Shown here piece after piece: positions 11,680 to 21,034 of a stretch of 64,000 bases of DNA (within the stretch, counting starts at the first letter, position 1; every line of letters begins with the position of its first letter). This stretch comes from Gallionella sp. (GTDB taxonomy: Bacteria > Pseudomonadota > Gammaproteobacteria > Burkholderiales > Gallionellaceae). Location: the NCBI GenBank assembly GCA_017880865.1, contig JADGRL010000007.1, positions 23,827 through 87,826 of the forward strand. The letters are read 5' to 3'. Both the position numbers and the translations under genes were made by a program. Under the pieces are notes generated by a model. It saw only the letters and a list, made by a program, of their open reading frames with translations, searched no databases and was not told the DNA's origin.

Positions 11680-12396
11680 TTAGAACCGCTCATGCGGCAT
11701 CAAATAACGCCATTGTCCAGACTGCAATTTGGCCATGGCCACTCGCCCGATCCTGATCCGTTTCATGGCCAGCACCTGCAGCCCGACACTTTGACACATA
11801 TGCGCAATCGATCCGGGCTGCACTCCCTTAATGGCGAAACGCAGCCGGGTTTCGTTTTGCCAGCTGACCTTGATCGGAGGCAGTGGCCGACCATTAAATT
11901 TGAGTCCGTGGTTAAGCAGTTTAAGTCCGTCGGGTGGGAGAACACCGGCCACTTCCACAATATATTCCTGCTCGACCGTTGCGGCATCGTCGATCAATTT
12001 GCGCGCGACGCGCCAGTCTTGGGTAAGCACTTGCAAGCCGCTCGCATTCACCGCAAGCGGCATGCAAGGCGTCAGGTGAACGAAGTGTTGCTTGAGCATG
12101 TGGATGCCGGAAGGATCGTCAGCAGCCCGCGTATCGGCGTTTATCAGTGGCGACGCCAAGTTGACATTCATGGCGGCGTTAGCCGGTTGGTGAAACAAAA
12201 TGGTCGCGGGTTCTACCGGCATCAGTTGGGCTTCGGTGTGAAGCTCGACCTTCTGCTCCGACACCATGAACTGCGGTTCTTCCACCACTTGTCCATCGAC
12301 CATGACCCAGCCGCCGGCGATATAAAGTTCGGCCTCTCGGCGAGAGCAGGAGATAATTTCGGTAAGGCGCTTAGCGAGGCGAACGGGGACTGTCAT
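11680..12396 (-). CDS. Divergent RsuA/RluF-type pseudouridine synthase with S4 domain
   Basis: The 238-residue protein starts with an S4 RNA-binding domain (RLAKRLTEIISCSRREAE, then GWVMVDGQVV). A pseudouridine synthase-like domain follows, with GLQVLTQDWRVARKL and EYIVEVAG. In active RsuA/RluB/RluF enzymes the first segment is preceded by an RLD motif carrying the catalytic Asp. Here the aligned residues read PLA, with no Asp close by. Similar proteins seem to exist in other proteobacteria, so this may be a conserved subfamily that binds RNA without modifying it or uses another residue. The ATG at 12396 is chosen because the S4 domain begins there; the upstream in-frame start adds 15 unlikely residues. 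Confidence 0.8.
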   Translation of the reverse strand: MTVPVRLAKRLTEIISCSRREAELYIAGGWVMVDGQVVEEPQFMVSEQKVELHTEAQLMPVEPATILFHQPANAAMNVNLASPLINADTRAADDPSGIHMLKQHFVHLTPCMPLAVNASGLQVLTQDWRVARKLIDDAATVEQEYIVEVAGVLPPDGLKLLNHGLKFNGRPLPPIKVSWQNETRLRFAIKGVQPGSIAHMCQSVGLQVLAMKRIRIGRVAMAKLQSGQWRYLMPHERF

Positions 12397-12469
12397 GAGA
12401 TGTGTTTCTCTGGTGCAAGGAGTGATATTGTAAACGCTCAAGTCAGGCTATCACCTGTAAAATACCAAC

Positions 12470-12706
12470 ATGAACGATATTAAAAAAACCGCAAATCTTC
12501 CAAGTTTGGACGGCATCACGCTTGAGGCTATCGTCACGCAACTATCCGAGAATATGGGCTGGGAAGCGATGGGGGCTGCCGTGCCGGTGCGCTGTTTTAC
12601 TCACGATCCCAGCATTAAATCCAGTTTGAAGTTTTTACGCAGAACACCGTGGGCTCGCGCAAAAGTTGAGCAGTTGTATTTGCAACAAACACAAGTACGC
12701 CGTTAA
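12470..12706 (+). CDS. VF530-family (DUF2132) small protein
   Basis: This 78-residue protein has the compact pattern of the VF530/DUF2132 family: LDGITLEAIVTQL, then MGWEAMGAAVPVRCF, then PSIKSSLKFLRRTPWAR and KVEQLY. Family members have been proposed to bind DNA, but their role is unknown. It is divergent from the pseudouridine synthase gene and its end overlaps the end of the next, convergent gene by 4 bases. Confidence 0.85.
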   Translation: MNDIKKTANLPSLDGITLEAIVTQLSENMGWEAMGAAVPVRCFTHDPSIKSSLKFLRRTPWARAKVEQLYLQQTQVRR

Positions 12707-15198
12707 ATCTGATTCCTCCGGAAGAGCAGTAGCGCCTCAAACTCTTCAACCGGCACCGGTTCGCTAAACAGGTAACCTTGAAAGGCCATGCAGCCGTTCT
12801 TCTTAAGGAATGCCAGTTGGGCCTCAGTTCCAACTCCTTCGGCAATCACGTTCAAGCCGAAGTTTTTGGCCATGTCGATGATGGTTTTTACCATCACAGC
12901 ATCGCCGGCATCCGTTGTAATGTCGCGTACAAAATTCTGGTCGATTTTGATCTGATCTAGCGGTAACAGCTTCAAATAGGATAACGACGAATAACCCGTG
13001 CCAAAATCGTCCAGCGATAAACTGACGCCGACCACTTGTCGTAGTGCATGCATTTTCGTCACAACCGAATCAATATCATCCAGCGCTACGCTCTCGGTCA
13101 ATTCCAGCTTCAAGCGCGAAGGTTCAATGCCATGCTTCTGAATCATGGCTGCAATCTGCCCCACAAAATCAGGCTGCTTGAATTGTTGCGCACTGATGTT
13201 GATGGCAAGAATCAAATTTCGGGTTTGCTCGTTATGGCTCCACGCCGCTATCTGCTGACAGGCGGTATCGAGTACCCAGTGCCCAATTTGCATAATCAGA
13301 ACACTTTCCTCAGCGAACGGAATAAAGTGTGCCGGTGAAACCATGCCGCGCTTGGGATGTTTCCAGCGCAGCAGAGCCTCTGCACCGATAGGGCGAAGAT
13401 CGTAATCCAGCTGAATCTGGTAGTACAACTGAAATTGCTGATCGGAGATGGCTAGTCGCAAATCCGACTCCAGCGCGGCACGTGCCTCCACCAATTGCTG
13501 CATGTGCGGGTCGAAGAACCGCACTCTATTCCGCCCGGAATCCTTGGCCTGATACATCGCCATGTCAGCACGTTTAATCAACTCATCGATAGGCTCATTA
13601 TTGCCATAGAAGGGGCATACGCCGATACTGGGCGAGCTGTAATGCGTGTAGGTATTAAGCTGATAAGGTGCGGCAATGGCAGCGCGTATTTTCTCGGCAA
13701 TTTGTGCGACATATTGTAAAGCGACATCCGCGTCCTCGCTGACATCCTCGATGAGCACCACGAACTCGTCCCCACCGAGACGAGCCACGGTATCTTCATC
13801 ACGCGTACAGGATTTCAAGCGCTTTGCCACTTCGACTAGCAGCATATCTCCATAGCCATGCCCCATCATATCGTTTAGCGTTTTGAACTTGTCCAGGTCG
13901 AGGAACATCAGCGCGCCGTAATGGGCATTGCGCTTGCTGGCGGCGAGAGCATGGCCTAGCCGGTCATTGAATAGGCGACGATTGGGCAGGCTGGTGAGAG
14001 AATCATAATTGGCCTGCCAATAAATAAGCTCATCCTTTTGCTTCTTTTCGGTAATATCAGAAAACTGTGCCACATAGCGATACACGTTTCCATCGGAGCG
14101 GCGCAGAACGTTGATGTGAGCCAATTTCGCATATAACCCGCCATCTTTGCGTTTATCCCACATCTCTCCTTGCCAATGACCTTTATTCAGAATCGACTGC
14201 CACATCTGCCGATAGAATTCCTTGTCATGCCGTCCGGATTGCAGAATCTTGGGGTCCTTGCCGATCACTTCATCCAGCGTATATCCCGTGATGCGCGTAA
14301 AGGCCGGATTGACATCCACGATAAGATTGTTCTCATCTGTCACGACGATCGCATCAGCGTTCGATTGGTATATTGAAGCGGCCAACTTCATTGATTTTTC
14401 GGAATTGAACAATGCTTTTGACATCTGGTTAAATGCCGCAGACAGTTTTCCGATTTCGTCCAGACTGCCTTTGTCGAGTTCAATAGGGACAAATTGATCC
14501 ATACTGCCTCTGAGATGTAGAGACTCCATCACAGATTTTAATTTGACTATCGGGCTCATTAGCTTATGAATCAGCCAATAGATTGAGAAAAACAAGAGAA
14601 TTTGCAGCACTATATGCCCTAACAGCAATATATCCTGTGTTTGTTTGATAATTCTGAACTCATCGGTCAAATCAAGGGTGATGCTTGCGGCGCCATTCAC
14701 CGAACCCGCCTCCACCTGGTGGCACTTCAGGCAATTTGTGCCGCGAAAATTGGTGCTCGCGATAAAGGGGACCACGGCACGCAACGTCGGCGTGTTCTGA
14801 TCTGCGGACAGCAGAAACTGGGCCCGCTTTGATGTCATTGCGCGCCGGTCCATGTCGTCCGTGACTTGCTCTTCCGGCAGGCCTGTGCCGAACTGATCCT
14901 GCACCTGCTTGGCCCGCACGATGCGCAATTCCTTCACATTCTCAGACGCGCCCATTTTGCTTAAGAACAGACGGCGGTTTTCCGGATTGGAAATCATGCC
15001 AGTAATCATCAGCATGTTCATGCCGTTGATGACGCCGTCGGCAGAAAATGTGGCACGCCTTTCGGCTCCATCCAGAATCTCTTGTTCAAAGTGATCCATT
15101 ACCCAGAAATGGGCAAAGAACAATATTATGACTAACATCGCCTGAATAGGGATGCTCAGTTTTGTTCCGATACTGAGTGATTTCCACCAATTTCTCAT
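12703..15198 (-). CDS. Membrane GGDEF/EAL protein with haem-c-type periplasmic sensor and PAS domain
   Basis: This 831-residue protein probably makes or breaks down cyclic di-GMP in response to a periplasmic signal. Order: transmembrane helix (about 15-34); periplasmic domain (35-185) with Cys156-Leu-Lys-Cys159-His160, a CxxCH covalent haem motif; second helix (about 190-210); HAMP; PAS (about 270-390, AIVVTDENNLIVDVNPAFTRITGY); GGDEF (about 405-560, LGGDEFVVL); EAL (about 580-825, GAEALLRWKHP, and DDFGTGYSSLSYL). Both catalytic domains keep their key residues. The sensor resembles DUF3365/Tll0287-type haem domains; haem binding is inferred from the motif. It stands alone, with no clear operon partner. 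Confidence 0.92.
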   Translation of the reverse strand: MRNWWKSLSIGTKLSIPIQAMLVIILFFAHFWVMDHFEQEILDGAERRATFSADGVINGMNMLMITGMISNPENRRLFLSKMGASENVKELRIVRAKQVQDQFGTGLPEEQVTDDMDRRAMTSKRAQFLLSADQNTPTLRAVVPFIASTNFRGTNCLKCHQVEAGSVNGAASITLDLTDEFRIIKQTQDILLLGHIVLQILLFFSIYWLIHKLMSPIVKLKSVMESLHLRGSMDQFVPIELDKGSLDEIGKLSAAFNQMSKALFNSEKSMKLAASIYQSNADAIVVTDENNLIVDVNPAFTRITGYTLDEVIGKDPKILQSGRHDKEFYRQMWQSILNKGHWQGEMWDKRKDGGLYAKLAHINVLRRSDGNVYRYVAQFSDITEKKQKDELIYWQANYDSLTSLPNRRLFNDRLGHALAASKRNAHYGALMFLDLDKFKTLNDMMGHGYGDMLLVEVAKRLKSCTRDEDTVARLGGDEFVVLIEDVSEDADVALQYVAQIAEKIRAAIAAPYQLNTYTHYSSPSIGVCPFYGNNEPIDELIKRADMAMYQAKDSGRNRVRFFDPHMQQLVEARAALESDLRLAISDQQFQLYYQIQLDYDLRPIGAEALLRWKHPKRGMVSPAHFIPFAEESVLIMQIGHWVLDTACQQIAAWSHNEQTRNLILAINISAQQFKQPDFVGQIAAMIQKHGIEPSRLKLELTESVALDDIDSVVTKMHALRQVVGVSLSLDDFGTGYSSLSYLKLLPLDQIKIDQNFVRDITTDAGDAVMVKTIIDMAKNFGLNVIAEGVGTEAQLAFLKKNGCMAFQGYLFSEPVPVEEFEALLLFRRNQI

Positions 15199-15320
15199 AA
15201 CTCTTTTTTGTGCGTCAATCCCATTTGTTCGTAAAACGTTCTATTATTACATGTATTTTAAATGCACATATATTCGGCCGTGAATTGAGCTGCGGTAGAA
15301 GTTTTAAAGTTTAAATAATG

Positions 15321-16346
15321 CTAGTGTTTGAAGCTTGTACTCAGGGCAATGAGCTGATCCAGCTTGGCTTTCGCCGCACCGCTGGCAATCACCTGATCGG
15401 CCAATATCACGCCGTCTTCCAGCGTGCTGGCCAGTCCAGCCACATAAATCGCCGCACCGGCATTCAGTTGTACGATGTCGCGCGGTGCGCCAACTTCGTT
15501 GTTCAGCACACCTAATAGTTTTTCGCATGCCTCGTCGATGTTGGCAACACGCAGCAAATTAATGGGCGCGCTGGTCAAGCCGAACAAATCGGGGTGCACG
15601 GTGTATTCGCTGACTTTGCCGTCTTTCAGTTCTGCGATGTAAGTACCCTCAGAGATCGAGATTTCATCCATGCCATCTGCGCCGTGGACCACCAGCACAT
15701 GACGACTGCCGAGTTTGCCGAGCACTTGGGCGAGCTTGGCTGTGAGCGACTGGTGGAACACGCCGAGTACTTGGTTCTTTGCACCAGCGGGGTTGGTCAG
15801 TGGTCCCAATAAGTTGAACAGAGTTCGAACAGCAATTTCGCGGCGCACCGGTGCGGCGTGCTTCATCCCGCTGTGATGATTGGGCGCAAACATGAAACCG
15901 ATACCGATACTATTCACACACTGTGCAACCTGTTCTGGTGTGAGGCTTACATTTACACCGAGTTTTTCCAGGACGTCCGCGCTGCCGCAGGTGCTGGAAA
16001 CTGAGCGACCGCCGTGCTTGGCAACATGCGCTCCGGCAGCTGCTGCAACCAGCGCGCTGGCGGTGGAGACGTTGAAGGTCTGCATGCTATCCCCACCGGT
16101 GCCGCAAGTGTCGATCAAGTGGACGTTGTCCTGTACTACAACCTTGTTGGAACGTTCCCGCATGACGGTCGCTGCTGCCGCAATCTCGGTGACAGTTTCA
16201 CCTTTCATGCGCAATGCGATCAATACTGCCGCGATCTGCGCCGCAGTCAGTTGTCCGCCCATGATGTGTTCCATCAGTTCGCGCATTTCATCGACGGGTA
16301 AATCGCGGCGGTCAATCAGATGGGTCAATGTTTGCGAGTAATTCAT
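15321..16346 (-). CDS. trpD: Anthranilate phosphoribosyltransferase
   Basis: TrpD transfers a phosphoribosyl group from PRPP to anthranilate, the second step of tryptophan synthesis. The 341-residue protein has the PRPP-binding DTCGTGGDS, the KHGGRSVSSTCGSADVLEKLG segment and FAPNHHSGMKHA. It directly follows trpG with a one-base overlap. No trpC follows, which is unusual because trpD is often next to trpC in relatives. Confidence 0.98.
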   Translation of the reverse strand: MNYSQTLTHLIDRRDLPVDEMRELMEHIMGGQLTAAQIAAVLIALRMKGETVTEIAAAATVMRERSNKVVVQDNVHLIDTCGTGGDSMQTFNVSTASALVAAAAGAHVAKHGGRSVSSTCGSADVLEKLGVNVSLTPEQVAQCVNSIGIGFMFAPNHHSGMKHAAPVRREIAVRTLFNLLGPLTNPAGAKNQVLGVFHQSLTAKLAQVLGKLGSRHVLVVHGADGMDEISISEGTYIAELKDGKVSEYTVHPDLFGLTSAPINLLRVANIDEACEKLLGVLNNEVGAPRDIVQLNAGAAIYVAGLASTLEDGVILADQVIASGAAKAKLDQLIALSTSFKH

Positions 16347-16915
16347 TACTTGGCCCCTTTCAAAAAATTCGCCAGCAGGTCGTGTCCATGTTCGGTGAGT
16401 ATCGACTCGGGATGGAACTGCACGCCGTGTACCGCCAGCGTTTTGTGGCGCACGCCCATGATCTCGTTATCGTCGGTCCACGCGGTGACCTCCAGGCAAT
16501 CCGGCAGCGATTCGCGTTCGATCACCAGCGAGTGGTAGCGCGTCGCGGTGAACGGGTTGGGCAGGCCGGTGAACACGCTGGTGTTGTTGTGGTGGATTGC
16601 GGAGGTCTTGCCATGCATTAATTGTTTGGCGTGAATGATACGTCCGCCGAAGGCCTGGCCGATACTCTGATGACCGAGACACACGCCCAGAATCGGTATC
16701 TTTCCGGCGAAATGCTTGATCGCCGCAACCGACACCCCCGCCTCATTCGGTGTACAGGGGCCGGGCGATACGACGATGTGCTGCGGGTTCATTTTCTCGA
16801 TCTGTTCAATGCTGATTTCGTCGTTGCGATGCACCACCACATCCGCGCCCAGTTCGGCGAAATACTGCACCAGGTTGTAGGTGAAGGAATCGTAGTTGTC
16901 GATCATTAACAGCAT
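16346..16915 (-). CDS. trpG: Anthranilate synthase component II (glutamine amidotransferase)
   Basis: TrpG releases ammonia from glutamine for the TrpE subunit. This 189-residue class I amidotransferase has the oxyanion segment [13 protein letters not shown], the nucleophile in [17 protein letters not shown], and the His/Glu pair in [14 protein letters not shown]. It may also serve folate synthesis as PabA, as is common when there is only one such subunit. It is separated from trpE by a FAD oxidoreductase gene and a repeat element. Confidence 0.97.
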   Translation of the reverse strand: MLLMIDNYDSFTYNLVQYFAELGADVVVHRNDEISIEQIEKMNPQHIVVSPGPCTPNEAGVSVAAIKHFAGKIPILGVCLGHQSIGQAFGGRIIHAKQLMHGKTSAIHHNNTSVFTGLPNPFTATRYHSLVIERESLPDCLEVTAWTDDNEIMGVRHKTLAVHGVQFHPESILTEHGHDLLANFLKGAK

Positions 16916-16952
16916 GCTTTTATCCTAGGTAATTTGTGCGTATCTGCTTATC

Positions 16953-17009
16953 CCGTAGGAGCCCGATTTATCGGGCGATTGAATCGCGCAATAAATTGCG
17001 CTCCTACGG
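16953..17009. repeat. REP-like double hairpin (CCGTAGGAGC ... GCTCCTACGG)
   Basis: The outer arms CCGTAGGAGC and GCTCCTACGG are perfectly inverted. Inside are two smaller hairpins, CCCGAT-tt-ATCGGG and GCGCAA-taaa-TTGCGC. The same unit occurs in opposite orientation at 39123-39180. It lies between trpG and the FAD oxidoreductase gene. Confidence 0.85.
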
Positions 17010-17027
17010 AAATAATAATGCGCAATG

Positions 17028-18668
17028 CTAACTGGCTATCATACTCAAAGCCACCGCTTCGGCAACCCTGATCCCGTCCACGGCGGCGGAAAGAATCCCG
17101 CCCGCATAACCCGCACCCTCGCCGGTCGGATACAGGCCACGGGTGTTGATGCTCTGCAGATCATTGTCGTTACGCTTGATGCGTATCGGCGAGGAGGTGC
17201 GTGTCTCCACACCGGTCAGCACCGCATCGGCGAGATCAAATCCCTTGATCTGTTTGGCGAACGCGGGCAACGCTTCGCGTATCGCGGCAATCGCAAATTC
17301 CGGCAACGCGGTGGAGAGATCGGTCAGATGCACGCCGGGTGTGTAGGACGGTTGTACTTCGCCAAATGTGGTCGAAGGTCTGCCCGCCAGAAAATCGCCG
17401 ACCAGTTGCCCCGGTGCCTGATAATTGCTGCCGCCCAGCTCATAGGCGCGCGATTCCCAGCGGCGCTGGAATTCGACACCGGCCAGCGGGCTCTGTGTAT
17501 CGGTATCATTGGCGGGATAATCCTCGGGCGTGATGCCTACGACAATTCCTGCGTTGGCATTGCGCTCGTTACGCGAATACTGGCTCATGCCGTTGGTGAC
17601 CACTCGCCCCGGCTCCGACGCCGCCGCGACCACTGTGCCGCCTGGGCACATGCAAAAGCTGTACACCGAGCGCCCGTTGCTGGCGTGATGCACCAGCTTG
17701 TAATCCGCCGCGCCGAGTTGCGGGTTGCCCGCGTTCTTGCCAAAGCGGGCACTGTCGATCAGTGACTGCGGATGCTCGATGCGCAAACCGATCGAAAACG
17801 GCTTGGCCTCGATATAAATGCCGCGTTTGTGGATCATCTCGAAAGTGTCGCGCGCGCTGTGTCCGACGGCCAGCACCAGATGGTGAGTCGCGATGTGTTC
17901 GCCGCTGGCCAGCTTCACGCCTGTGACTTGTCCGTCGGTGATAACGATGTCGTCGACGCGGCTCTCGAAACGTATCTCGCCGCCCAGCGCCAAAATTGTC
18001 TCGCGCATTTTCTCCACCATGCCCACCAGCCTGAACGTGCCGATGTGCGGGTGGCTCTCGTACAAAATCTCTTCCGGCGCGCCCGCGTTGACGAATTCCT
18101 CCAGCACCTTGCGGCTCAAGTAGCGCGGGTCTTTGATCTGGCTGTACAGCTTGCCGTCCGAAAAAGTCCCCGCGCCACCCTCGCCGAACTGCACGTTGGA
18201 TTCCGGGTTGAGCACGCCATGCCGCCACAGGCCGAAGGTGTCTTTGGTTCTTTCGCGAACGGCCTTGCCGCGCTCCAGAATCAGTGGACGAAAACCCATT
18301 TGAGCAAGCAACAAGCCAGCGAACAAACCCGCAGGCCCCATGCCGATCACAACGGGCCGCTTCGAATTCAATTTCATCGAAATAAAATCCGAAGAGGCGT
18401 GGGTCACAAAGTGGTAACTGGTGTCGGGGGCAAGTTTTATATGCGGGTCATTGCTGAAGCGAGCCAGAATCGCCGCCTCATCGCGCAGCGTCACATCCAG
18501 CGTGTAGTTGTACAGGATCGCGTGCGACTTGCGCGCATCCACGCCGCGCTTGAAGATGACGTAGCCGGTCAGTTCATCGGCGGCTAAGCCCAGCCGCTTG
18601 AGAATAGCGGCCTTGATTTCATCCTCAGCGTGGCCGAATGGCAGTTTGATTTCGGTTAAACGTAGCAT
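17028..18668 (-). CDS. FAD-dependent dehydrogenase (COG2509-like)
   Basis: The 546-residue flavoprotein has an N-terminal extension (MLRLTEIKLPFGHAEDEI and VFKRGVDARK). A dinucleotide-binding core follows (RPVVIGMGPAGLFAGLLLAQ, then LERGKAVRERTKDTFG), with SNVQFGEGGAGTFSDGKL, and the C-terminus contains LYPTGEGAGYAGGI. Family members are widespread but of unknown substrate. The start at 18668 is chosen because upstream in-frame codons overlap trpE and give an Arg-rich, unlike-protein extension. It lies 13 bases after trpE, inside the tryptophan cluster, so it is probably co-transcribed without being part of the pathway. Confidence 0.88.
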   Translation of the reverse strand: MLRLTEIKLPFGHAEDEIKAAILKRLGLAADELTGYVIFKRGVDARKSHAILYNYTLDVTLRDEAAILARFSNDPHIKLAPDTSYHFVTHASSDFISMKLNSKRPVVIGMGPAGLFAGLLLAQMGFRPLILERGKAVRERTKDTFGLWRHGVLNPESNVQFGEGGAGTFSDGKLYSQIKDPRYLSRKVLEEFVNAGAPEEILYESHPHIGTFRLVGMVEKMRETILALGGEIRFESRVDDIVITDGQVTGVKLASGEHIATHHLVLAVGHSARDTFEMIHKRGIYIEAKPFSIGLRIEHPQSLIDSARFGKNAGNPQLGAADYKLVHHASNGRSVYSFCMCPGGTVVAAASEPGRVVTNGMSQYSRNERNANAGIVVGITPEDYPANDTDTQSPLAGVEFQRRWESRAYELGGSNYQAPGQLVGDFLAGRPSTTFGEVQPSYTPGVHLTDLSTALPEFAIAAIREALPAFAKQIKGFDLADAVLTGVETRTSSPIRIKRNDNDLQSINTRGLYPTGEGAGYAGGILSAAVDGIRVAEAVALSMIAS

Positions 18669-18681
18669 AACCAGTTGAACG

Positions 18682-20184
18682 CTAGCGATGAGCTGGCGTG
18701 TCCAGCCCCGCCAGAACCATCTCAGCCGCGCGCAGCACCGCTCTTGCCTTGTTCTGCGTTTCCAGCCATTCGCTTTCGGGCACCGAGTCGGCGACGATAC
18801 CCGCGCCCGCTTGCGCATACAGCATGTTGTCTTTCACCACGGCGGTGCGCAATGCTATGGCGAGGTCCATGTCGCCGTTGAAGCCGAGATAGCCGACCGC
18901 ACCCGCGTAGATGCCGCGTTTGGTGGGTTCCAGCTCGTCGATGATTTCCATCGCGCGCACTTTCGCGGCCCCGCTCACGGTACCGGCGGGGAAGGTTGCG
19001 CGGAGCACGTCCATCGCGTTGTAGCCGGGTTTGAGCGTGGCCTCGACGTTGGAGACGATGTGCATCACGTGCGAGTAGCGCTCGATGATCATTTTTTCGG
19101 TGAGCTTCACGGTGCCATTTTGCGCGACCCGGCCGATGTCGTTGCGTCCGAGGTCGATCAGCATCAGGTGTTCGGCCAGTTCTTTCGGGTCGGCCAGCAA
19201 CTCCTCTGCGAGTTCGGCATCCTGTTGTTGCGTCTTGCCGCGCGGGCGGGTTCCGGCGATCGGGCGCACCGTGACCGCATCGCCCTCTAACCGCACCAGA
19301 ATCTCCGGCGATGCGCCGACCACGTGATGATCGCCCATGTCGTAATAGAACATGTACGGCGACGGGTTGACGCTGCGCAGCGCACGATACAGCGACAGCG
19401 GCGAGGCGGGGAACGGTTGCGTCATGCGCTGCGACAGCACCACCTGCATGATGTCGCCGTCGAAAATGTATTGCTTGGCTTTGACCACGGCATTTTTGAA
19501 AGCGGCTTCGCCAAATTCGGATTTCGCTTCGCCGCCATGCATAGGCGGGGCGTGCGGGATGTTAACCGGCAGGTGCAGCATGCCGATCAGTTCGCGCAAC
19601 CGTTCGCACGCCAAGGAATAAGCGTCATCATGCGCGGGGTTGGCATACACGATGAACGTGAGTTTGCCGGTGAGGTTGTCCACCACCGCCAGTTGCTCGG
19701 TGAGCATCAGTAAAATATCGGGGGTTCCGATTGGATCGGGTTTGTGCACGTGGGCCAGACGCGGTTCGATGTAACGTATCGTTTCATAGCCGAAGTAGCC
19801 TGCCAGTCCGCCGCAGAAACGCGGCAAATTTTCGAGCTGCGCGACCTTGAAACGCGTCTGGTATTCGCGGATGAAATCAAGCGGATTGTCGACCTCGCGC
19901 GTGGTCTCGGAATGCGTGTCTTCAGTCTCTTGGTGTGTCAGCGTGACCTGCTTGCCGCGCACCGTGATGCGCGTATCGGCGGGCAGACCGATAATGGAAT
20001 AGCGCCCGAAGCGTTCGCCGCCCTGTACCGATTCGAGTAGGTAGGAAAACGGTTTGTTGGCGAGCTTGAGGTACAGCGACAGCGGCGTGTCCAGATCGGC
20101 AAAGGTTTCGCATGCCAAAGGGATGCGGTTATAGCCTTGTTCTGCAAGCGCGTTAAATTCAGTTTCGGTGATGGGGTGAGACAT
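18682..20184 (-). CDS. trpE: Anthranilate synthase component I
   Basis: TrpE converts chorismate and ammonia to anthranilate. The 500-residue length is normal. Key segments are present: the feedback-site region [20 protein letters not shown], the catalytic core [36 protein letters not shown] and [18 protein letters not shown]. Tryptophan feedback is expected from the N-terminal LLES motif (known for the family). No leader peptide or attenuator was recognised before it; instead a REP-like element lies at 20208-20267. Confidence 0.98.
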   Translation of the reverse strand: MSHPITETEFNALAEQGYNRIPLACETFADLDTPLSLYLKLANKPFSYLLESVQGGERFGRYSIIGLPADTRITVRGKQVTLTHQETEDTHSETTREVDNPLDFIREYQTRFKVAQLENLPRFCGGLAGYFGYETIRYIEPRLAHVHKPDPIGTPDILLMLTEQLAVVDNLTGKLTFIVYANPAHDDAYSLACERLRELIGMLHLPVNIPHAPPMHGGEAKSEFGEAAFKNAVVKAKQYIFDGDIMQVVLSQRMTQPFPASPLSLYRALRSVNPSPYMFYYDMGDHHVVGASPEILVRLEGDAVTVRPIAGTRPRGKTQQQDAELAEELLADPKELAEHLMLIDLGRNDIGRVAQNGTVKLTEKMIIERYSHVMHIVSNVEATLKPGYNAMDVLRATFPAGTVSGAAKVRAMEIIDELEPTKRGIYAGAVGYLGFNGDMDLAIALRTAVVKDNMLYAQAGAGIVADSVPESEWLETQNKARAVLRAAEMVLAGLDTPAHR

Positions 20185-20207
20185 GAAAAACCTCCGGTGT
20201 TTTTGTC

Positions 20208-20267
20208 GTAGGGGCGTATGGCGATACGCCCGTGGGGTGGCAAGGGCGTAATGCCTTACGCCCCTAC
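20208..20267. repeat. REP-like double hairpin (GTAGGGGCGTA ... TACGCCCCTAC)
   Basis: Eleven-base perfectly inverted outer arms enclose two hairpins, GGGCGTAT-ggcg-ATACGCCC and GGGCGTAA-tgcc-TTACGCCC. The architecture equals that of the repeats at 16953 and 39123 but the sequence differs, so it is a second family. It lies between gph and trpE. Confidence 0.85.
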
Positions 20268-20325
20268 TAACACCATCGCCAACTGGCAGATTCTTTCAGA
20301 TACAGGAGGTTGTTCAGTTTCATAA

Positions 20326-21012
20326 TCAGGCGTGTTTGATGAGCGGCAGGGCGGCGGACAGATTTTCAATCACGGCATCGAGAAACAAGCTGTCGACCGG
20401 TTCGCCGTGATTGTAGCCGTAAGGCACGCAGAACACCGGGCAACCTGCGGCGCGTGCGGCGACGGTGTCATTAAGCGAATCGCCGATCAGCAACAATTTC
20501 TCAATCGGCACGCCGAAAAATTTTGCGGCGTGTAGCAGCGGCATCGGATGCGGTTTCTTCTCCGGTAGCGTGTCGCCGGACAGCACGATCTCAAAATATT
20601 TCGCCAGACCGACACCCTTCAGCAACGGCTCGGTGTAGCGCGCTACCTTGTTGGTGATACAGCCCAGGCGATAACCCGCAGCCTTCATCGCGTCCAAGCC
20701 TTCAATCACACCATCAAAAACTTTGCTGTTCAGCAATAACTCGGTGTAATGCTTTTCGAAAATCGGCAACGCATGATCGTAGAGCGCGGCATCGGGTGTG
20801 GCGTGCATGTCACCGGTCAGCGCGCGCTTCACCAGCCAGCTGATGCCGTTGCCGATATAGCTGGCCAGCAGCTCCTGCGCTACCGGTGCGTAATTCATTT
20901 CCCGCAGCATGCGGTTGGCCGCTTCGGAAAGCTCCGGTGCGGTGTGCAGCAGCGTGCCATCGAGATCGATGACGATCGCAGAAATGCTAAGCGGGAAATG
21001 AACGGGTTGCAT
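20326..21012 (-). CDS. gph: Phosphoglycolate phosphatase (HAD superfamily)
   Basis: The 228-residue HAD hydrolase has motif I (VIDLDGTLLHTAPEL, nucleophile Asp followed by the acid/base Asp), motif II region (GCITNK), the lysine of motif III near LPEKKPHPMPLL, and motif IV (LLIGDSLNDTVAARAAG). It removes phosphate from 2-phosphoglycolate arising from DNA repair or oxygenation of RuBP. Neighbourhood between rpe and trpE is the common betaproteobacterial order. It lies 22 bases after rpe and is probably co-transcribed. Confidence 0.93.
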   Translation of the reverse strand: MQPVHFPLSISAIVIDLDGTLLHTAPELSEAANRMLREMNYAPVAQELLASYIGNGISWLVKRALTGDMHATPDAALYDHALPIFEKHYTELLLNSKVFDGVIEGLDAMKAAGYRLGCITNKVARYTEPLLKGVGLAKYFEIVLSGDTLPEKKPHPMPLLHAAKFFGVPIEKLLLIGDSLNDTVAARAAGCPVFCVPYGYNHGEPVDSLFLDAVIENLSAALPLIKHA

Positions 21013-21034
21013 TTATGGCCTCTTTAATTTTTAT

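Noticed and set aside
11317..12483. A 388-codon open frame on the plus strand
   Set aside because: Most of it is antisense to the ferredoxin-reductase and pseudouridine synthase genes. Only the short segment from 11554 to about 11650 resembles a protein, and that is listed as a gene remnant.
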